From positions 1 to 64,000 of the forward strand of contig DAOLIT010000018.1 in NCBI GenBank assembly GCA_035328405.1: a stretch of 64,000 nt of DNA, given 5' to 3'. The notes beneath the pieces are model-generated. The model did no database searches. It was not told the DNA's origin and saw only the letters and a program-made list of their open reading frames with translations. Position numbers and translations under genes: made by a program. Shown here in pieces: positions 1 through 9,267 of this stretch (its first letter is position 1; each line of letters starts with the position of its first letter). This stretch comes from JAEUKA01 sp035328405. Its GTDB lineage: Bacteria > Myxococcota_A > Polyangia > Palsa-1104 > JAEUJZ01.

Positions 1-40
1 TTTCGGGCGGGTTGGGTTTCGGGCGGGTTGGGTTTCGGGA
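1..40. repeat. 16-bp G-rich tandem repeat at the left edge
   Basis: The first 32 bases are two exact copies of the 16-mer TTTCGGGCGGGTTGGG, and a third copy starts at 33 before diverging. The array runs off the left edge, so its full size is unknown. Each unit holds three runs of three G, so the + strand could form G-quadruplexes. G-rich sequence continues to about 65, just ahead of the urocanate hydratase gene at 131. No function is assigned. Confidence 0.75.
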
Positions 41-130
41 GTATGGGGTTTTGGGCGGGGTTTTTGGGTGAATGCGCGATAGGAGGCCGAGAGGAAAGGA
101 TGTTATCCTGGTTTCGCGTAGTATCTGGCC

Positions 131-1909
131 ATGTCTATCGCTACCCCTATGGAAGAGTTCACAAAACAGGCGATGCAGAAAAGTCGCGAGGGCACGCTCA
201 AGGCTCCGACCGGACAAACGCTGCACTGCAAGGGCTGGGAGCAAGAGGCGGCGCTGCGGATGCTGTGCAACAACCTGGACCCGCAGGTCGCCGAGAAACC
301 GCAAGAGTTGGTGGTGTACGGCGGGACCGGCAAAGCGGCGCGCAACCACGCGGCGTTCGACGTGATTGTGCGCGAGCTGCTCATGCTCGGGAATGACGAG
401 ACGCTGCTCATTCAGTCGGGGAAGGCGGTTGGCGTGCTCAAGACGCACGAGGACGCGCCGAGGGTGCTGCTCGCGAACGCGAACCTGGTCCCGGCGTGGG
501 CGGACTGGCCGCACTTTTGGGAGCTGGAAGCCCTGGGCCTGACGATGTACGGCCAAATGACCGCCGGGTCGTGGATTTACATCGGGACGCAGGGCATTTT
601 GCAGGGGACGTTCGAGACGTTCGCCGCTGCGGCACAAAAACACTTTGGCGGGACGCTGGCGGGGCGGCTGGTGGTGTCGGCGGGTTTGGGCGGCATGGGA
701 GGGGCGCAGCCGCTGTCGGTGACGCTCAACGGCGGGGTGTTTCTGGGCGTGGACGTGGACGCGGCGCGCATCGCACGGCGGGTCGAGCAAGGCTATCTGG
801 ACGAGCACGCGGCGGATTTGCCGTCTGCGCTGGCGAAAGTCGAGGCAGCGAAAGCAGCGAAGCGGCCCCTGTCGGTCGGTGTGACGGCAAACATCGTGTC
901 GGTGCTTTTGGACTTGGTGCGGCTCGGCGTCGTGCCCGACCTTTTGACCGACCAGACCTCGGCGCACGATCCGCTGGGCGGGTACGTGCCGCCGGGGCTC
1001 GACCTGTCGCAGGCCGAGGCGCTGCGCAAAAGCGACCCGGAAGGCTACGTGGATGCTTCGCGGCGCGGGATGGTGGCGCAACTGGTCGCGTCGCTGGAGC
1101 TGCGGCGTCGCGGGAGCCAGCTTTTCGATTATGGAAACAACCTGCGCGGCCAGGCGCTGTTGCACAAAAGCGCGGCGGAGCATGGTTTGACCCATGCGAC
1201 GCTTTTCGAGGCGATGCCGGGCTTTGTGCCCGCGTACATCCGGCCTCTGTTTTGCGAGGGGAAGGGCCCGTTTCGTTGGGTGGCGCTGTCGGGGGACCCA
1301 AAGGACATCGAACGGACGGACGAGGCGGTTCTCGACGTGATGAAGGGAACGAAAAGCGAGGCTCATTTGCGGCGCTGGCTCACGGTGGCGGGGCAAAAAG
1401 TGAAGTTTCAAGGCCTGCCCGCGCGGATTTGCTGGCTCGGGTACGGGGAGCGGGCGCTCGTCGGGCAGCGGTTCAATGAACTGGTCAAAACGGGCGCAGT
1501 GAGCGCGCCGATTGTGATTGGGCGGGACCATTTGGACTCGGGCTCGGTCGCGTCGCCGAACCGCGAAACCGAAGCGATGCGAGACGGAAGCGATGCGATC
1601 AGCGATTGGGTGTTTTTGAATGCGCTCGCAAACTGTGCGGCGGGGGCGACGTGGGTGTCGGTGCATCACGGAGGCGGTGTGGGCATCGGCTTTTCGCAGC
1701 ACGCGGGCATGGTGGTGGTGGCGGATGGGACCGAGCGCGCGGCGCGGCGGCTAAAGCGCGTGCTGACGACGGACCCGGCGATGGGGGTTCTGCGGCACGC
1801 GGATGCGGGGTACAAAGAAGCGTTGGACTTTGCGGCAGCCCATGGGCCGAGGGTGCCGCATCAAACTTGGGGACACTCAACACCGGGCCAAACGCCCGAC
1901 TCGACGTAA
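131..1909 (+). CDS. hutU: Urocanate hydratase (urocanase)
   Basis: Converts urocanate to 4-imidazolone-5-propionate with tightly bound NAD+, the second step of cytoplasmic histidine degradation to glutamate. The 592-residue protein matches the family end to end: YGGTGKAARNH near residue 62, the NAD-binding glycine-rich SAGLGGMGGAQPL near 182-195, LTDQTSAHDPLGGYVP near 271-286, and GIGFSQHAGMVVVADGT near 518. It is slightly longer than the usual ~555 residues, mainly at the C-terminus. The ATG at 131 is used because the conserved MEEF region follows directly; no strong ribosome-binding site is visible. No other hut gene is in the window; any partners would lie to the left. It ends 33 bases before the next gene on the same strand. 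Confidence 0.96.
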   Translation: MSIATPMEEFTKQAMQKSREGTLKAPTGQTLHCKGWEQEAALRMLCNNLDPQVAEKPQELVVYGGTGKAARNHAAFDVIVRELLMLGNDETLLIQSGKAVGVLKTHEDAPRVLLANANLVPAWADWPHFWELEALGLTMYGQMTAGSWIYIGTQGILQGTFETFAAAAQKHFGGTLAGRLVVSAGLGGMGGAQPLSVTLNGGVFLGVDVDAARIARRVEQGYLDEHAADLPSALAKVEAAKAAKRPLSVGVTANIVSVLLDLVRLGVVPDLLTDQTSAHDPLGGYVPPGLDLSQAEALRKSDPEGYVDASRRGMVAQLVASLELRRRGSQLFDYGNNLRGQALLHKSAAEHGLTHATLFEAMPGFVPAYIRPLFCEGKGPFRWVALSGDPKDIERTDEAVLDVMKGTKSEAHLRRWLTVAGQKVKFQGLPARICWLGYGERALVGQRFNELVKTGAVSAPIVIGRDHLDSGSVASPNRETEAMRDGSDAISDWVFLNALANCAAGATWVSVHHGGGVGIGFSQHAGMVVVADGTERAARRLKRVLTTDPAMGVLRHADAGYKEALDFAAAHGPRVPHQTWGHSTPGQTPDST

Positions 1910-1942
1910 GGACCGCCTCGTGCGGCGGGGGACAAACGCAAC

Positions 1943-4027
1943 ATGATGAATCAACTCTTTGGACCGAACACGACGTTGCGTCTGAAGCTGTTTTTTCCGC
2001 CGCTTTTGGTGCTGTTGTTTTTGATCGGCGCGCTGTCGGTCGTCGGAAACAATTGGCTGCGGGAGGTTTCGCAAAGGCTCGCGGCCTCGCACGCGGAAAG
2101 CCGGGCTGCCGACTTGGTGCAGTCGCACAATTTTCAAGAAGCACTCAAACAGGTGCGCGAAAAGAGTCCGTCGGCGCTGCTCAATGCCACCGTGGACAAT
2201 GACCCAAGGCTTTTGTTCGCGGTGCTGAAGCTGCGCGACAAACTCTATGTCGGCACACGCAGCGGGTCCGAGGGAGAACAACTTTCGCTGCTGCTGTCCG
2301 ACCCCCAGCGGTACTCGAATCTGGCCCAGAACGTGACGCAGCGCCTCGCAAGCATCGAGTTTTCGATCGCCCGGCGGTCGGTGCCCGTGCCAGGGACGCA
2401 AGATTTGGCGGAACTGACGCTTTCTGCGTCGCTGCGGGACCAAGTAGCTGACTATCGCAACACGCTGTGGATCGTCGTGGGCATGCTCGCGGCGGCGCTG
2501 GCGGCATATCTCATCGCATCGATCTATGTGCTTTCTCATTTTGGACGGCGGATGGATCAATTGGTTGATGCGGCGCAGCGCGTTCAGCAGGGCGACCTGA
2601 ATGTGCGCATTTCCAACATGGTTCCCGACGACATCGCCATGGTTGGGCGAGCCTTTGATCTGGAGGCAGAGCGGCTTTCATCCGTCGTGAACTTGTTGCA
2701 GGGCGCGGCGGCGGTCGTTGAGCGGGCTTCAACCGATGTGTCGCAAACGAGGACCGGGCTTGCGCGCACGCTGACGGCCCAGACGCGCGACGTGGAAGAG
2801 GCGCTTCAAATGCTCCGCGAGGTGCTGGCGGGTTTTGGTGCCGCCACGACGTTTGCCGAGCAAAGCCGTGATGAATCCCGGCAAGCCGCGTCGGGGTGCC
2901 AGACGTTGGCAGCGAACGTCCACGATGCCACGAACACCGTCGAAGAGGCCGAGCGCGTCGTGGCGCTCACGTCCGACAGTCTGGGCCAGGTCGCCAATGC
3001 CACGGCGGACATCGCCAAGCACGCAGACACGCTGTCGGACACGACTTCTTCGACCGCCAGCGCGATGTTGCAAATGAAACATTCCATCACCCGCGTGCGC
3101 GAAACCGCCATCACGGCGGCCAGTTTGGCCGAACAGGCAGGCGTCGATGCCGAACGCGGAACCCAAGTCTTGGAACAGAGCATGATCGGCATGGAGCACA
3201 TCCGCGAAGCCTCCGCTGCCATCGGAACCGTGACCGAGGATCTCGAAAAACGCGTGAGCGAAATCGGCGACGTGCTTCACCTCATCACCGAGCTCACCCA
3301 GCGCACGAATCTGCTCGCCCTCAACGCCAGCATCATCGCCGCGCAGGCCGGGGCCGAAGGGCGCGGGTTTGCCGTGGTCGCCGACGAAATCAAAGATCTG
3401 GCCCGCCGCACCGCCAATTCAGCGGGCAGCATCGACAACCTGATCCAAGCCGTCGCCGAGGGCGCACACGCAGCCCGACGAGCCGCCGTCGCAGGTGGCG
3501 ATGCCGTCGAGGCAGGGACCTCCCAAGCAAGCGAGGCCGCCAAAACCATGACCGACATTTTGGGACGGCTGCGAAACTCGGCGGCGATGTCGAAATCGAT
3601 CGCCTCCGCCACCGACGAACAAGCGCGCAGTTCTGCCTATGTCACTCGCTCCATTCAAGACGTGCAAAATCACGTCACCGAAATTACCGGCAAAGCCGTG
3701 GACCAAACGCGCCGAACCGAATACCTGCAACGCCAGGTCTCACGCCTGCGCGAACTGGTGGACCGGCTGGCCAAAGGCGGGCGCGAAGAACGCGACAGCA
3801 TGACCGCGATCACCGAATCCCTGATGCGCATGACTAGGCTTTTGGATCAGCTCGTTTCCATGCACAGGCACAACGCCAGCGAAGGGGAACGCCTGCGCAA
3901 CCTGATGGACATGATTCGGCGCGGCACCACCAGCCAACGCGAACAAAGTTCCGCCCTGGAACGCTGCGTCGGCGACCTGACCACCCAAGCCAACGAACTC
4001 CGAGGCCAGCTCAGCAAGCGCAACTGA
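1943..4027 (+). CDS. Methyl-accepting chemotaxis protein-like receptor
   Basis: 694-residue membrane receptor. One membrane segment lies near residues 14-34 and a second near 173-197, enclosing a periplasmic sensor of about 140 residues that I cannot assign to a known sensor fold. A HAMP linker follows (about 198-250), then a long helical cytoplasmic region. The conserved signalling tip is clear near 448-485, with TQRTNLLALNASI and GRGFAVVADEIKDLARR, which in this family bind CheA and CheW. No che genes are nearby, so it is an orphan receptor whose partners are elsewhere. The C-terminus shows no CheR-docking pentapeptide. Start is ATG 1943, or ATG 1946 one codon later. It may belong to a chemosensory pathway other than flagellar taxis; the ligand is unknown. 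Confidence 0.9.
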   Translation: MMNQLFGPNTTLRLKLFFPPLLVLLFLIGALSVVGNNWLREVSQRLAASHAESRAADLVQSHNFQEALKQVREKSPSALLNATVDNDPRLLFAVLKLRDKLYVGTRSGSEGEQLSLLLSDPQRYSNLAQNVTQRLASIEFSIARRSVPVPGTQDLAELTLSASLRDQVADYRNTLWIVVGMLAAALAAYLIASIYVLSHFGRRMDQLVDAAQRVQQGDLNVRISNMVPDDIAMVGRAFDLEAERLSSVVNLLQGAAAVVERASTDVSQTRTGLARTLTAQTRDVEEALQMLREVLAGFGAATTFAEQSRDESRQAASGCQTLAANVHDATNTVEEAERVVALTSDSLGQVANATADIAKHADTLSDTTSSTASAMLQMKHSITRVRETAITAASLAEQAGVDAERGTQVLEQSMIGMEHIREASAAIGTVTEDLEKRVSEIGDVLHLITELTQRTNLLALNASIIAAQAGAEGRGFAVVADEIKDLARRTANSAGSIDNLIQAVAEGAHAARRAAVAGGDAVEAGTSQASEAAKTMTDILGRLRNSAAMSKSIASATDEQARSSAYVTRSIQDVQNHVTEITGKAVDQTRRTEYLQRQVSRLRELVDRLAKGGREERDSMTAITESLMRMTRLLDQLVSMHRHNASEGERLRNLMDMIRRGTTSQREQSSALERCVGDLTTQANELRGQLSKRN

Positions 4028-4158
4028 TTCGTTTCGGCCCCAAAACCACTGCGGCGGGCGAATGGCCATTCGGGTTCACCGCCAGTTCCAGCAGGCGGCT
4101 CCGCTCGCCTTGAAAGACGCCCACGGGTGGCACCAGACGCGATATAACCGTCTCTACG

Positions 4159-5688
4159 ATGTCCGGACACTCGTCTTTTCGATCTCAAGCCTCCCAGGCA
4201 CCTGCTTTCGGTGGGGCGTCCCTTCTGAAACATCCACACGCGAGCCCTTTTCGGAGGGCAAAAATCGTCTGCACGATCGGCCCGGCGAGCCGCAGCGAGG
4301 AAGTCATCGGTCATCTGATCGAAGAAGGCATGGATGTCGTCCGGCTGAACTTTTCGCACGGTTCGGTCGAGGATCACCGTCGGACGGTTGAGGCTGTGAG
4401 GTCGTGTTCAACGCGGCTTGGGAAGCCGGTCGCGATTTTGCAGGACTTGCAAGGACCGAAAATCCGAGTCGGAAAAATCAAACCGGGGACGGTGCTGGAA
4501 GCAGGACAAGAGTTTGTCCTGACGACGGAAGAAATCCTGGGAGACGCAGCGCGAGCATCGGTCACGTACGAGGGTTTGGTTCGCGATGTGAAACCGGGGA
4601 ATGTCCTGCTTCTCGACGACGGTTTGTTGCAAATCGAAGTGCTGTCGGTGGAAGGGCGGGAAGTCGTCACGCGGGTGCTGGTTGGCGGGCCGCTGTCGAA
4701 CAACAAAGGAATCAATTTGCCGGGCGTGCGAGTGTCCGCCCCGTCGATGTCGGAAAAAGACCACGCAGACCTCATCGTCGGGCAAAAACTCGGCGTGGAT
4801 TTTCTGGCGCTTTCGTTTGTGCGGTCGGCGCAAGACATTCATGACGCTCACGAGGCGATTTTGGCGGCTCGAAAGGACATTCCCGAAAGCCAGAGTCGCC
4901 CGATGACGCCGATCATCGCGAAAATCGAAAAACCAGAAGCGATCGATCGGCTGGAAGAAATCGTCGAGGCCGCCGACGGCATCATGGTGGCGCGCGGAGA
5001 TTTGGGCGTCGAAATGGGGCCGGAAAAAGTGCCTCTTTTGCAAAAAGCGGCGATCGAGCTGGCGAATGCGCGGGCCAAGCTCGTCATTACCGCGACGCAA
5101 ATGCTCGAGTCGATGACCCAGAATGCTCGACCGACGCGGGCAGAGGCGTCGGACGTGGCAAACGCGGTCATGGATGCGTCGGATGCGCTGATGCTTTCGG
5201 CAGAAACAGCGTCGGGGAAATACCCGCTTTTGGCGGTGCGAACGATGGATCGCATCATTCGCGAAGTCGAACAAAGCGAGCGGTATTTCAAACTGATGCG
5301 GCAGCTCGATTGGCCCAAAATCCGTGTGACCTCGAATGCCGTGGCGCACGCAGCGGTGGTGGCCGCGCGGCTTGTGGAGGCACCAGTGATTTTGGCGCTC
5401 TCGGATTCGGGCGGGGCGGCGCGGCTTTTGTCGGAATATCGGTCCGAGGCGCTGGTCGTGGGAATGACTTCGAGCGACGACGTGGTGCGTCAGCTCGCGG
5501 CGTATTGGGGGATTTTGCCGCTCAAAGCCCCGGAAGCCGAGGATGAACCCTCGATGATCCGTGCGGCCATTGAACTTTTGCGGGAAAGAAAATTGGCGAA
5601 AAGCGGCAGTCTGGTGATTTTGACGATGGCCATCCCATTCCGGTCCGGTCTGTCTACCAACACGATGCAAATCCACCGCGTGCCGTAA
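4159..5688 (+). CDS. pyk: Pyruvate kinase
   Basis: Final glycolytic enzyme, transferring phosphate from phosphoenolpyruvate to ADP. Family landmarks in order: KIVCTIGPAS, LNFSHG near residue 62, LQGPKIRVG near 98, the B domain, AKIEKPEAI with the catalytic lysine near 254, MVARGDLGVE near 276-285 with metal ligands, and TATQMLESM near 312, then a C-terminal regulatory-type domain. At 509 residues it has about 22-30 extra N-terminal residues compared with typical enzymes. ATG 4159 is the only plausible in-frame start; no Shine-Dalgarno is seen, and a TATAAC at 4143-4148 sits so close that the mRNA may have a very short or no leader. Stands alone with 131 bases upstream and 52 downstream. Confidence 0.96.
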   Translation: MSGHSSFRSQASQAPAFGGASLLKHPHASPFRRAKIVCTIGPASRSEEVIGHLIEEGMDVVRLNFSHGSVEDHRRTVEAVRSCSTRLGKPVAILQDLQGPKIRVGKIKPGTVLEAGQEFVLTTEEILGDAARASVTYEGLVRDVKPGNVLLLDDGLLQIEVLSVEGREVVTRVLVGGPLSNNKGINLPGVRVSAPSMSEKDHADLIVGQKLGVDFLALSFVRSAQDIHDAHEAILAARKDIPESQSRPMTPIIAKIEKPEAIDRLEEIVEAADGIMVARGDLGVEMGPEKVPLLQKAAIELANARAKLVITATQMLESMTQNARPTRAEASDVANAVMDASDALMLSAETASGKYPLLAVRTMDRIIREVEQSERYFKLMRQLDWPKIRVTSNAVAHAAVVAARLVEAPVILALSDSGGAARLLSEYRSEALVVGMTSSDDVVRQLAAYWGILPLKAPEAEDEPSMIRAAIELLRERKLAKSGSLVILTMAIPFRSGLSTNTMQIHRVP

Positions 5689-5740
5689 CTGTTTTGTTTT
5701 CTTGGCGACCTGTGCGGGCTTGTGATAGCCCCTGTTTGAG

Positions 5741-7183
5741 ATGGTTTCTGCTGTGTTTCCCCTCGAGAAAATTTCTGTTGAGGCCCAAAAGGTGCTGCGG
5801 CACCTCGCTCGCTCGGGCCACAAAGCGTATTTGGTGGGCGGTTGTGTGCGCGATCTGCTGCTCGGTCGCACGCCCAAGGACTTCGACGTAGCGACGGATG
5901 CGACGCCCGCTGAACTGCGCGAGATGTTTCGCAACTGCCGCATCATCGGCAAACGGTTTCGGCTGGCGCACATCGTGTTTGGCGAGACGATCATCGAAAC
6001 CGCGACGTTTCGAGCAAATCCTCGGCAAGAAGAAGACGACGACGCAAACCCGATTTCAGGTGAAGAAAGCGACGAACTTTACATTCACCGCGACAACGTG
6101 TTTGGAACCGCCGAACAGGATGCGCGCCGTCGAGACTTTACGGTCAACGGTTTGTTTTACGACCTGCCGGAACAAAAAGTCATCGACCATGTGGACGGTC
6201 TGCGCGATTTGGATGCGCGTCTGATTCGGACGATCGGAGACCCGAATGTGCGGTTTCGCGAGGACCCGGTGAGGATGTTGCGGGCGGTCAAGTTTGCGGC
6301 GCGCCTCGGGTTCGACATCGAGGACGAAACCTGGGCGGCGATGTGCGAACACGGGCCGGATTTGAAGAAAAGCCCACCGCCTCGCGTGCTGGAAGAAATC
6401 TATCGCATGCTCCGAGGCGGAGCGGCGGTCGAGTCCATGATGCTGTTGCGGGAAAGTCGCCAGCTCGTGTCGCTTTTGCCGACGCTGTATCAGGAACTGC
6501 AACACGAACCGGATGTGCTGACACCGTATTTGGACGAACTCGACCGACGGGTGAAAAACGGTCAGACGCTGCAAAATGCGCTTCTGTTGTGTGTGTTGCG
6601 TTTGCCAAGGCTGTTTCCGCTGTTTGTCCAGCTTGACCGAAACGGCGCGGCGGCGGCGTCTCTCATCGAAGATGCGTTTGCTCCGCTTGCGGAAATGAAA
6701 GTTCCCCGTCGGGAATGGGAGCAAGCCAAGATGCTGCTTTTGTTTCAGCGACGGATTTTGCAGACGCGGCTGCGAGGGAACAAGCTGTCCGACAATTTGC
6801 TCGCGTCGTCGGATTTTCACCTCGCGTTTCTTCTGCACACACTCGTGTATCAGGTGGTGCGTCAATCAGAGGGTCTTTCCGCCGAAGCCATCGGACAGGA
6901 AATCCGAGCGTGGCCGTATGCAAAAACGCTGTTTTCGTCCTTGGCGGAACCGCCGCCCAGTCGAGCCGCAAGACGACGCGGATCTCCGTCCCGGAGTCCT
7001 TCGCCCCGACGAAGCCGGAGTTTTGCCCGATTTGAACTTTCGGATTCAGACGAACCGGAAACAGCCACGCCAGAGCCATTCACCCCGAGGAGCGAACCCG
7101 AACTCAGTGGTGCCGAGGCCGACGCTGAAGAAGCCGCGCTCGCTGCCTTTGTTGCCGCGATGCAAAGAAAACACCACGACTGA
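5741..7183 (+). CDS. pcnB: Poly(A) polymerase, PcnB-type, with an Arg/Ser-rich tail
   Basis: Class II nucleotidyltransferase that adds 3' poly(A) tails to RNA and promotes its decay. The nucleotidyltransferase motif GGCVRDLLLGRTPKDFDVAT (about residues 33-52) holds the two metal-binding aspartates; RRDFTVNGLFYD near 130 and RMLRAVKFAARLGF near 178 follow. The segment KRFRLAHIVFG with IETATFRA is more typical of PcnB than of CCA-adding enzymes, although the two are easily confused. After the helical body there is an unusual tail from about residue 403: a short arginine/serine-rich stretch (about 407-426) and then an acidic segment. Start ATG 5741 lies 52 bases after pyk; no clear ribosome-binding site. 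Confidence 0.88.
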   Translation: MVSAVFPLEKISVEAQKVLRHLARSGHKAYLVGGCVRDLLLGRTPKDFDVATDATPAELREMFRNCRIIGKRFRLAHIVFGETIIETATFRANPRQEEDDDANPISGEESDELYIHRDNVFGTAEQDARRRDFTVNGLFYDLPEQKVIDHVDGLRDLDARLIRTIGDPNVRFREDPVRMLRAVKFAARLGFDIEDETWAAMCEHGPDLKKSPPPRVLEEIYRMLRGGAAVESMMLLRESRQLVSLLPTLYQELQHEPDVLTPYLDELDRRVKNGQTLQNALLLCVLRLPRLFPLFVQLDRNGAAAASLIEDAFAPLAEMKVPRREWEQAKMLLLFQRRILQTRLRGNKLSDNLLASSDFHLAFLLHTLVYQVVRQSEGLSAEAIGQEIRAWPYAKTLFSSLAEPPPSRAARRRGSPSRSPSPRRSRSFARFELSDSDEPETATPEPFTPRSEPELSGAEADAEEAALAAFVAAMQRKHHD

Positions 7184-7274
7184 AACGACGCAAAAAGAAG
7201 AGCTTGGTAAAATGGGGACGCTGCTCCCTGTCTGACGCCTTTGCAAGGGCGTCCTGGGCAGCGGCCACCTCATC

Positions 7275-9248
7275 ATGTCAAGCAACAAACAGCAGCGGTT
7301 CCTACCGTCGGGAAACATCGTCGTCTGTGGACGCGCCTACAACATCGGCTGGCCCGTCGTCAATTGGTATGACAATCCCAATTTCGCCGCATACCGTCTG
7401 GGCTGTTACAAAGGCAAAGATGGGGCGGGCTCGCCGGGGCCGCTTCCGTTCGCTCCCGCCAAGGGTTTGGGCCGGTCTCCGTATCGTTACAGAGAACGCC
7501 GTTTGCTCGGCGGACAGCGCCTGGACATGCGCAGGTTGCAAGACATCATCCGACAGTTTGTGCTGCACCACGACGGATGCGCGAGTTCAGCGGACTGTTT
7601 TCACGTTCTGCACGACGAACGCGGGCTGTCGGCGCATTTTCTCATCGACAACAACGGTTGGATTTACCAAACGCTCGATTTGGCCGACGGAGCATTTCAC
7701 GCCTCGGGTGTGAACGAAATTTCGATCGGCGTCGAATTGTGCAATCGCGGACAGGTCGAACTCGACGGCGAGCACTTCTATTCCAAACGCGGCATGACCC
7801 GCAGTGTCTCTGAGGTCGTCGTCCACAACACCCGCTATCGCATGTGGGAATACACCAACGAGCAATACATGGCGATGGCCGCCCTCGGGAAAGCCCTGGC
7901 CCGTCTGTTTCCCAACCTGCCGCAGGTGTATCCGCAGTGGAACGGCATGATGCTCAACACCTGGATGGCCGACCCGCGCGCGTTTGCCGGCTACATCGGG
8001 CACTACCACGTCACCAACAACAAATGGGACCCCGGCTGCTTCAATTTTGCGTGGCTCATGCAGAAGATTCGCGTGAGCTCGGTGTGGTTTGTGTGCCTCG
8101 ACAAAAGCGAGTGTCCCAAGCCGCCCGAAATTGCCGAAAATCCGCAAATCGCCGAGCAGCAAGGCCGCGTGCTGTACCGCAACAACGAAGAAGAAGCGAT
8201 GGGTGGCTATTTTCCCATCGGGCCGTTTGGTCGCTCGAGGCTGTGGCACGGCGGAATCCACTTGAGCCTGCCCCTCGGAGCACCTGTTTTCACGCCATTT
8301 CCGGGCCGCATCGTCGCTGCGCGTTTTTCCGAACCCGTGCCCACAGGTTCCGCGAGTTTCGTGTTGATGCGGCATTACTTCCGCCTGGCCGGCGTCGAGA
8401 CGATGTTTTTCATCCTGTACATGCACCTTGAGCGCGCTGACCCCAAAAAAGGACGAATCCCGTGGCTGCACGAGGCCGAAAAGAAGCCGTTTTTTGCCGC
8501 GATGTCCCAAGGCAGTGTGTTCTATCCCGACATTGACGTAGGAGGTGGGGAAGTCGTAGGACATGTGGGTGAAGCCGGCCCGCCGGGCAACTATGAAAGC
8601 CAGATTCACTTGGAAGTTCTTTCGCCCGAGGATTTGCCCGCCAAGCTCGAACCGGGTTCGTTCAAGTCCGTCGATGGGAAAAGTTCCGGGCATTTTTGCG
8701 ACATGCGCGACATCGTGTCCGCCATCGATCGTCCCAAAGGCAAAGGCGACGGCATCCTGACCGAAAAGGAGCTGCGCGACTTTTTCCAAAACAACGACGA
8801 ACGCGCCGAGCTGCACAAACTCGCTGCGCGGTTTCAGTCCGAATGGGGGGACGCCCCCGATTGGGAACAGCAGCTTGCCGCGAGCCGCGACTTCCGCACC
8901 ATGCCCAAACCCGCGCGTGCCAGGCTCTACCGCGAACAGATCAAACCGACGCTGTGGTACACCCCTGAACTCGCCGAAAAAGTAGGTCTGCCCAAGGACT
9001 TTGTTGTGTGGCACTACCACCCCGTTCGTTTTGTCGCGTGGATGAACGGGCAGCTCCGCAAGCAGGCCACCACCATGGTCGGCCAAATCCAAGTCGCGCA
9101 AGGTCCGGCTGCGGCAAAAGTCACCGACGACCGCGATTCACTCGATGGCTTTGTCGATGAGGAAGACGAAATGTCGCCTGAGGCCAGCCGCCGCCTCACC
9201 CTCGAAGACTTGGCCAACGGATACCCCGAAGAAACCCCCCAGAAATAG
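7275..9248 (+). CDS. Bifunctional peptidoglycan hydrolase: Amidase_2 plus LytM-like domain
   Basis: 657-residue protein. Residues about 85-260 form an N-acetylmuramoyl-L-alanine amidase of the Amidase_2/PGRP type: VLHHDG near 96-100, AFHASGVN near 141, and GHYHVTNNKWDPG near 240-252 give the zinc ligands. Residues about 310-460 resemble an M23/LytM metallopeptidase (HGGIHLSLPLGAPV, YMHL, QIHLEV), but the usual HxxxD aspartate is His and the first His of the HxH motif is Gln. An EF-hand-like loop (GKGDGILTEKEL) follows near residue 490, then a domain ending WHYHPVRF. No signal peptide or membrane segment is visible at the N-terminus, so export, if any, would need a non-Sec route or lysis. No phage or type VI genes are nearby. 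It converges on the GH1 gene with a 19-base gap. Confidence 0.82.
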   Translation: MSSNKQQRFLPSGNIVVCGRAYNIGWPVVNWYDNPNFAAYRLGCYKGKDGAGSPGPLPFAPAKGLGRSPYRYRERRLLGGQRLDMRRLQDIIRQFVLHHDGCASSADCFHVLHDERGLSAHFLIDNNGWIYQTLDLADGAFHASGVNEISIGVELCNRGQVELDGEHFYSKRGMTRSVSEVVVHNTRYRMWEYTNEQYMAMAALGKALARLFPNLPQVYPQWNGMMLNTWMADPRAFAGYIGHYHVTNNKWDPGCFNFAWLMQKIRVSSVWFVCLDKSECPKPPEIAENPQIAEQQGRVLYRNNEEEAMGGYFPIGPFGRSRLWHGGIHLSLPLGAPVFTPFPGRIVAARFSEPVPTGSASFVLMRHYFRLAGVETMFFILYMHLERADPKKGRIPWLHEAEKKPFFAAMSQGSVFYPDIDVGGGEVVGHVGEAGPPGNYESQIHLEVLSPEDLPAKLEPGSFKSVDGKSSGHFCDMRDIVSAIDRPKGKGDGILTEKELRDFFQNNDERAELHKLAARFQSEWGDAPDWEQQLAASRDFRTMPKPARARLYREQIKPTLWYTPELAEKVGLPKDFVVWHYHPVRFVAWMNGQLRKQATTMVGQIQVAQGPAAAKVTDDRDSLDGFVDEEDEMSPEASRRLTLEDLANGYPEETPQK

Positions 9249-9267
9249 TCTGTGCTTCACCCAGAAA

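Noticed and set aside
4408..5994. 528-codon open frame on - opposite pyk and pcnB
   Set aside because: Antisense to two strongly conserved genes and crosses their boundary; no protein signature.
7587..9101. 504-codon open frame on - opposite the peptidoglycan hydrolase
   Set aside because: Antisense shadow with no domain and no ribosome-binding site.
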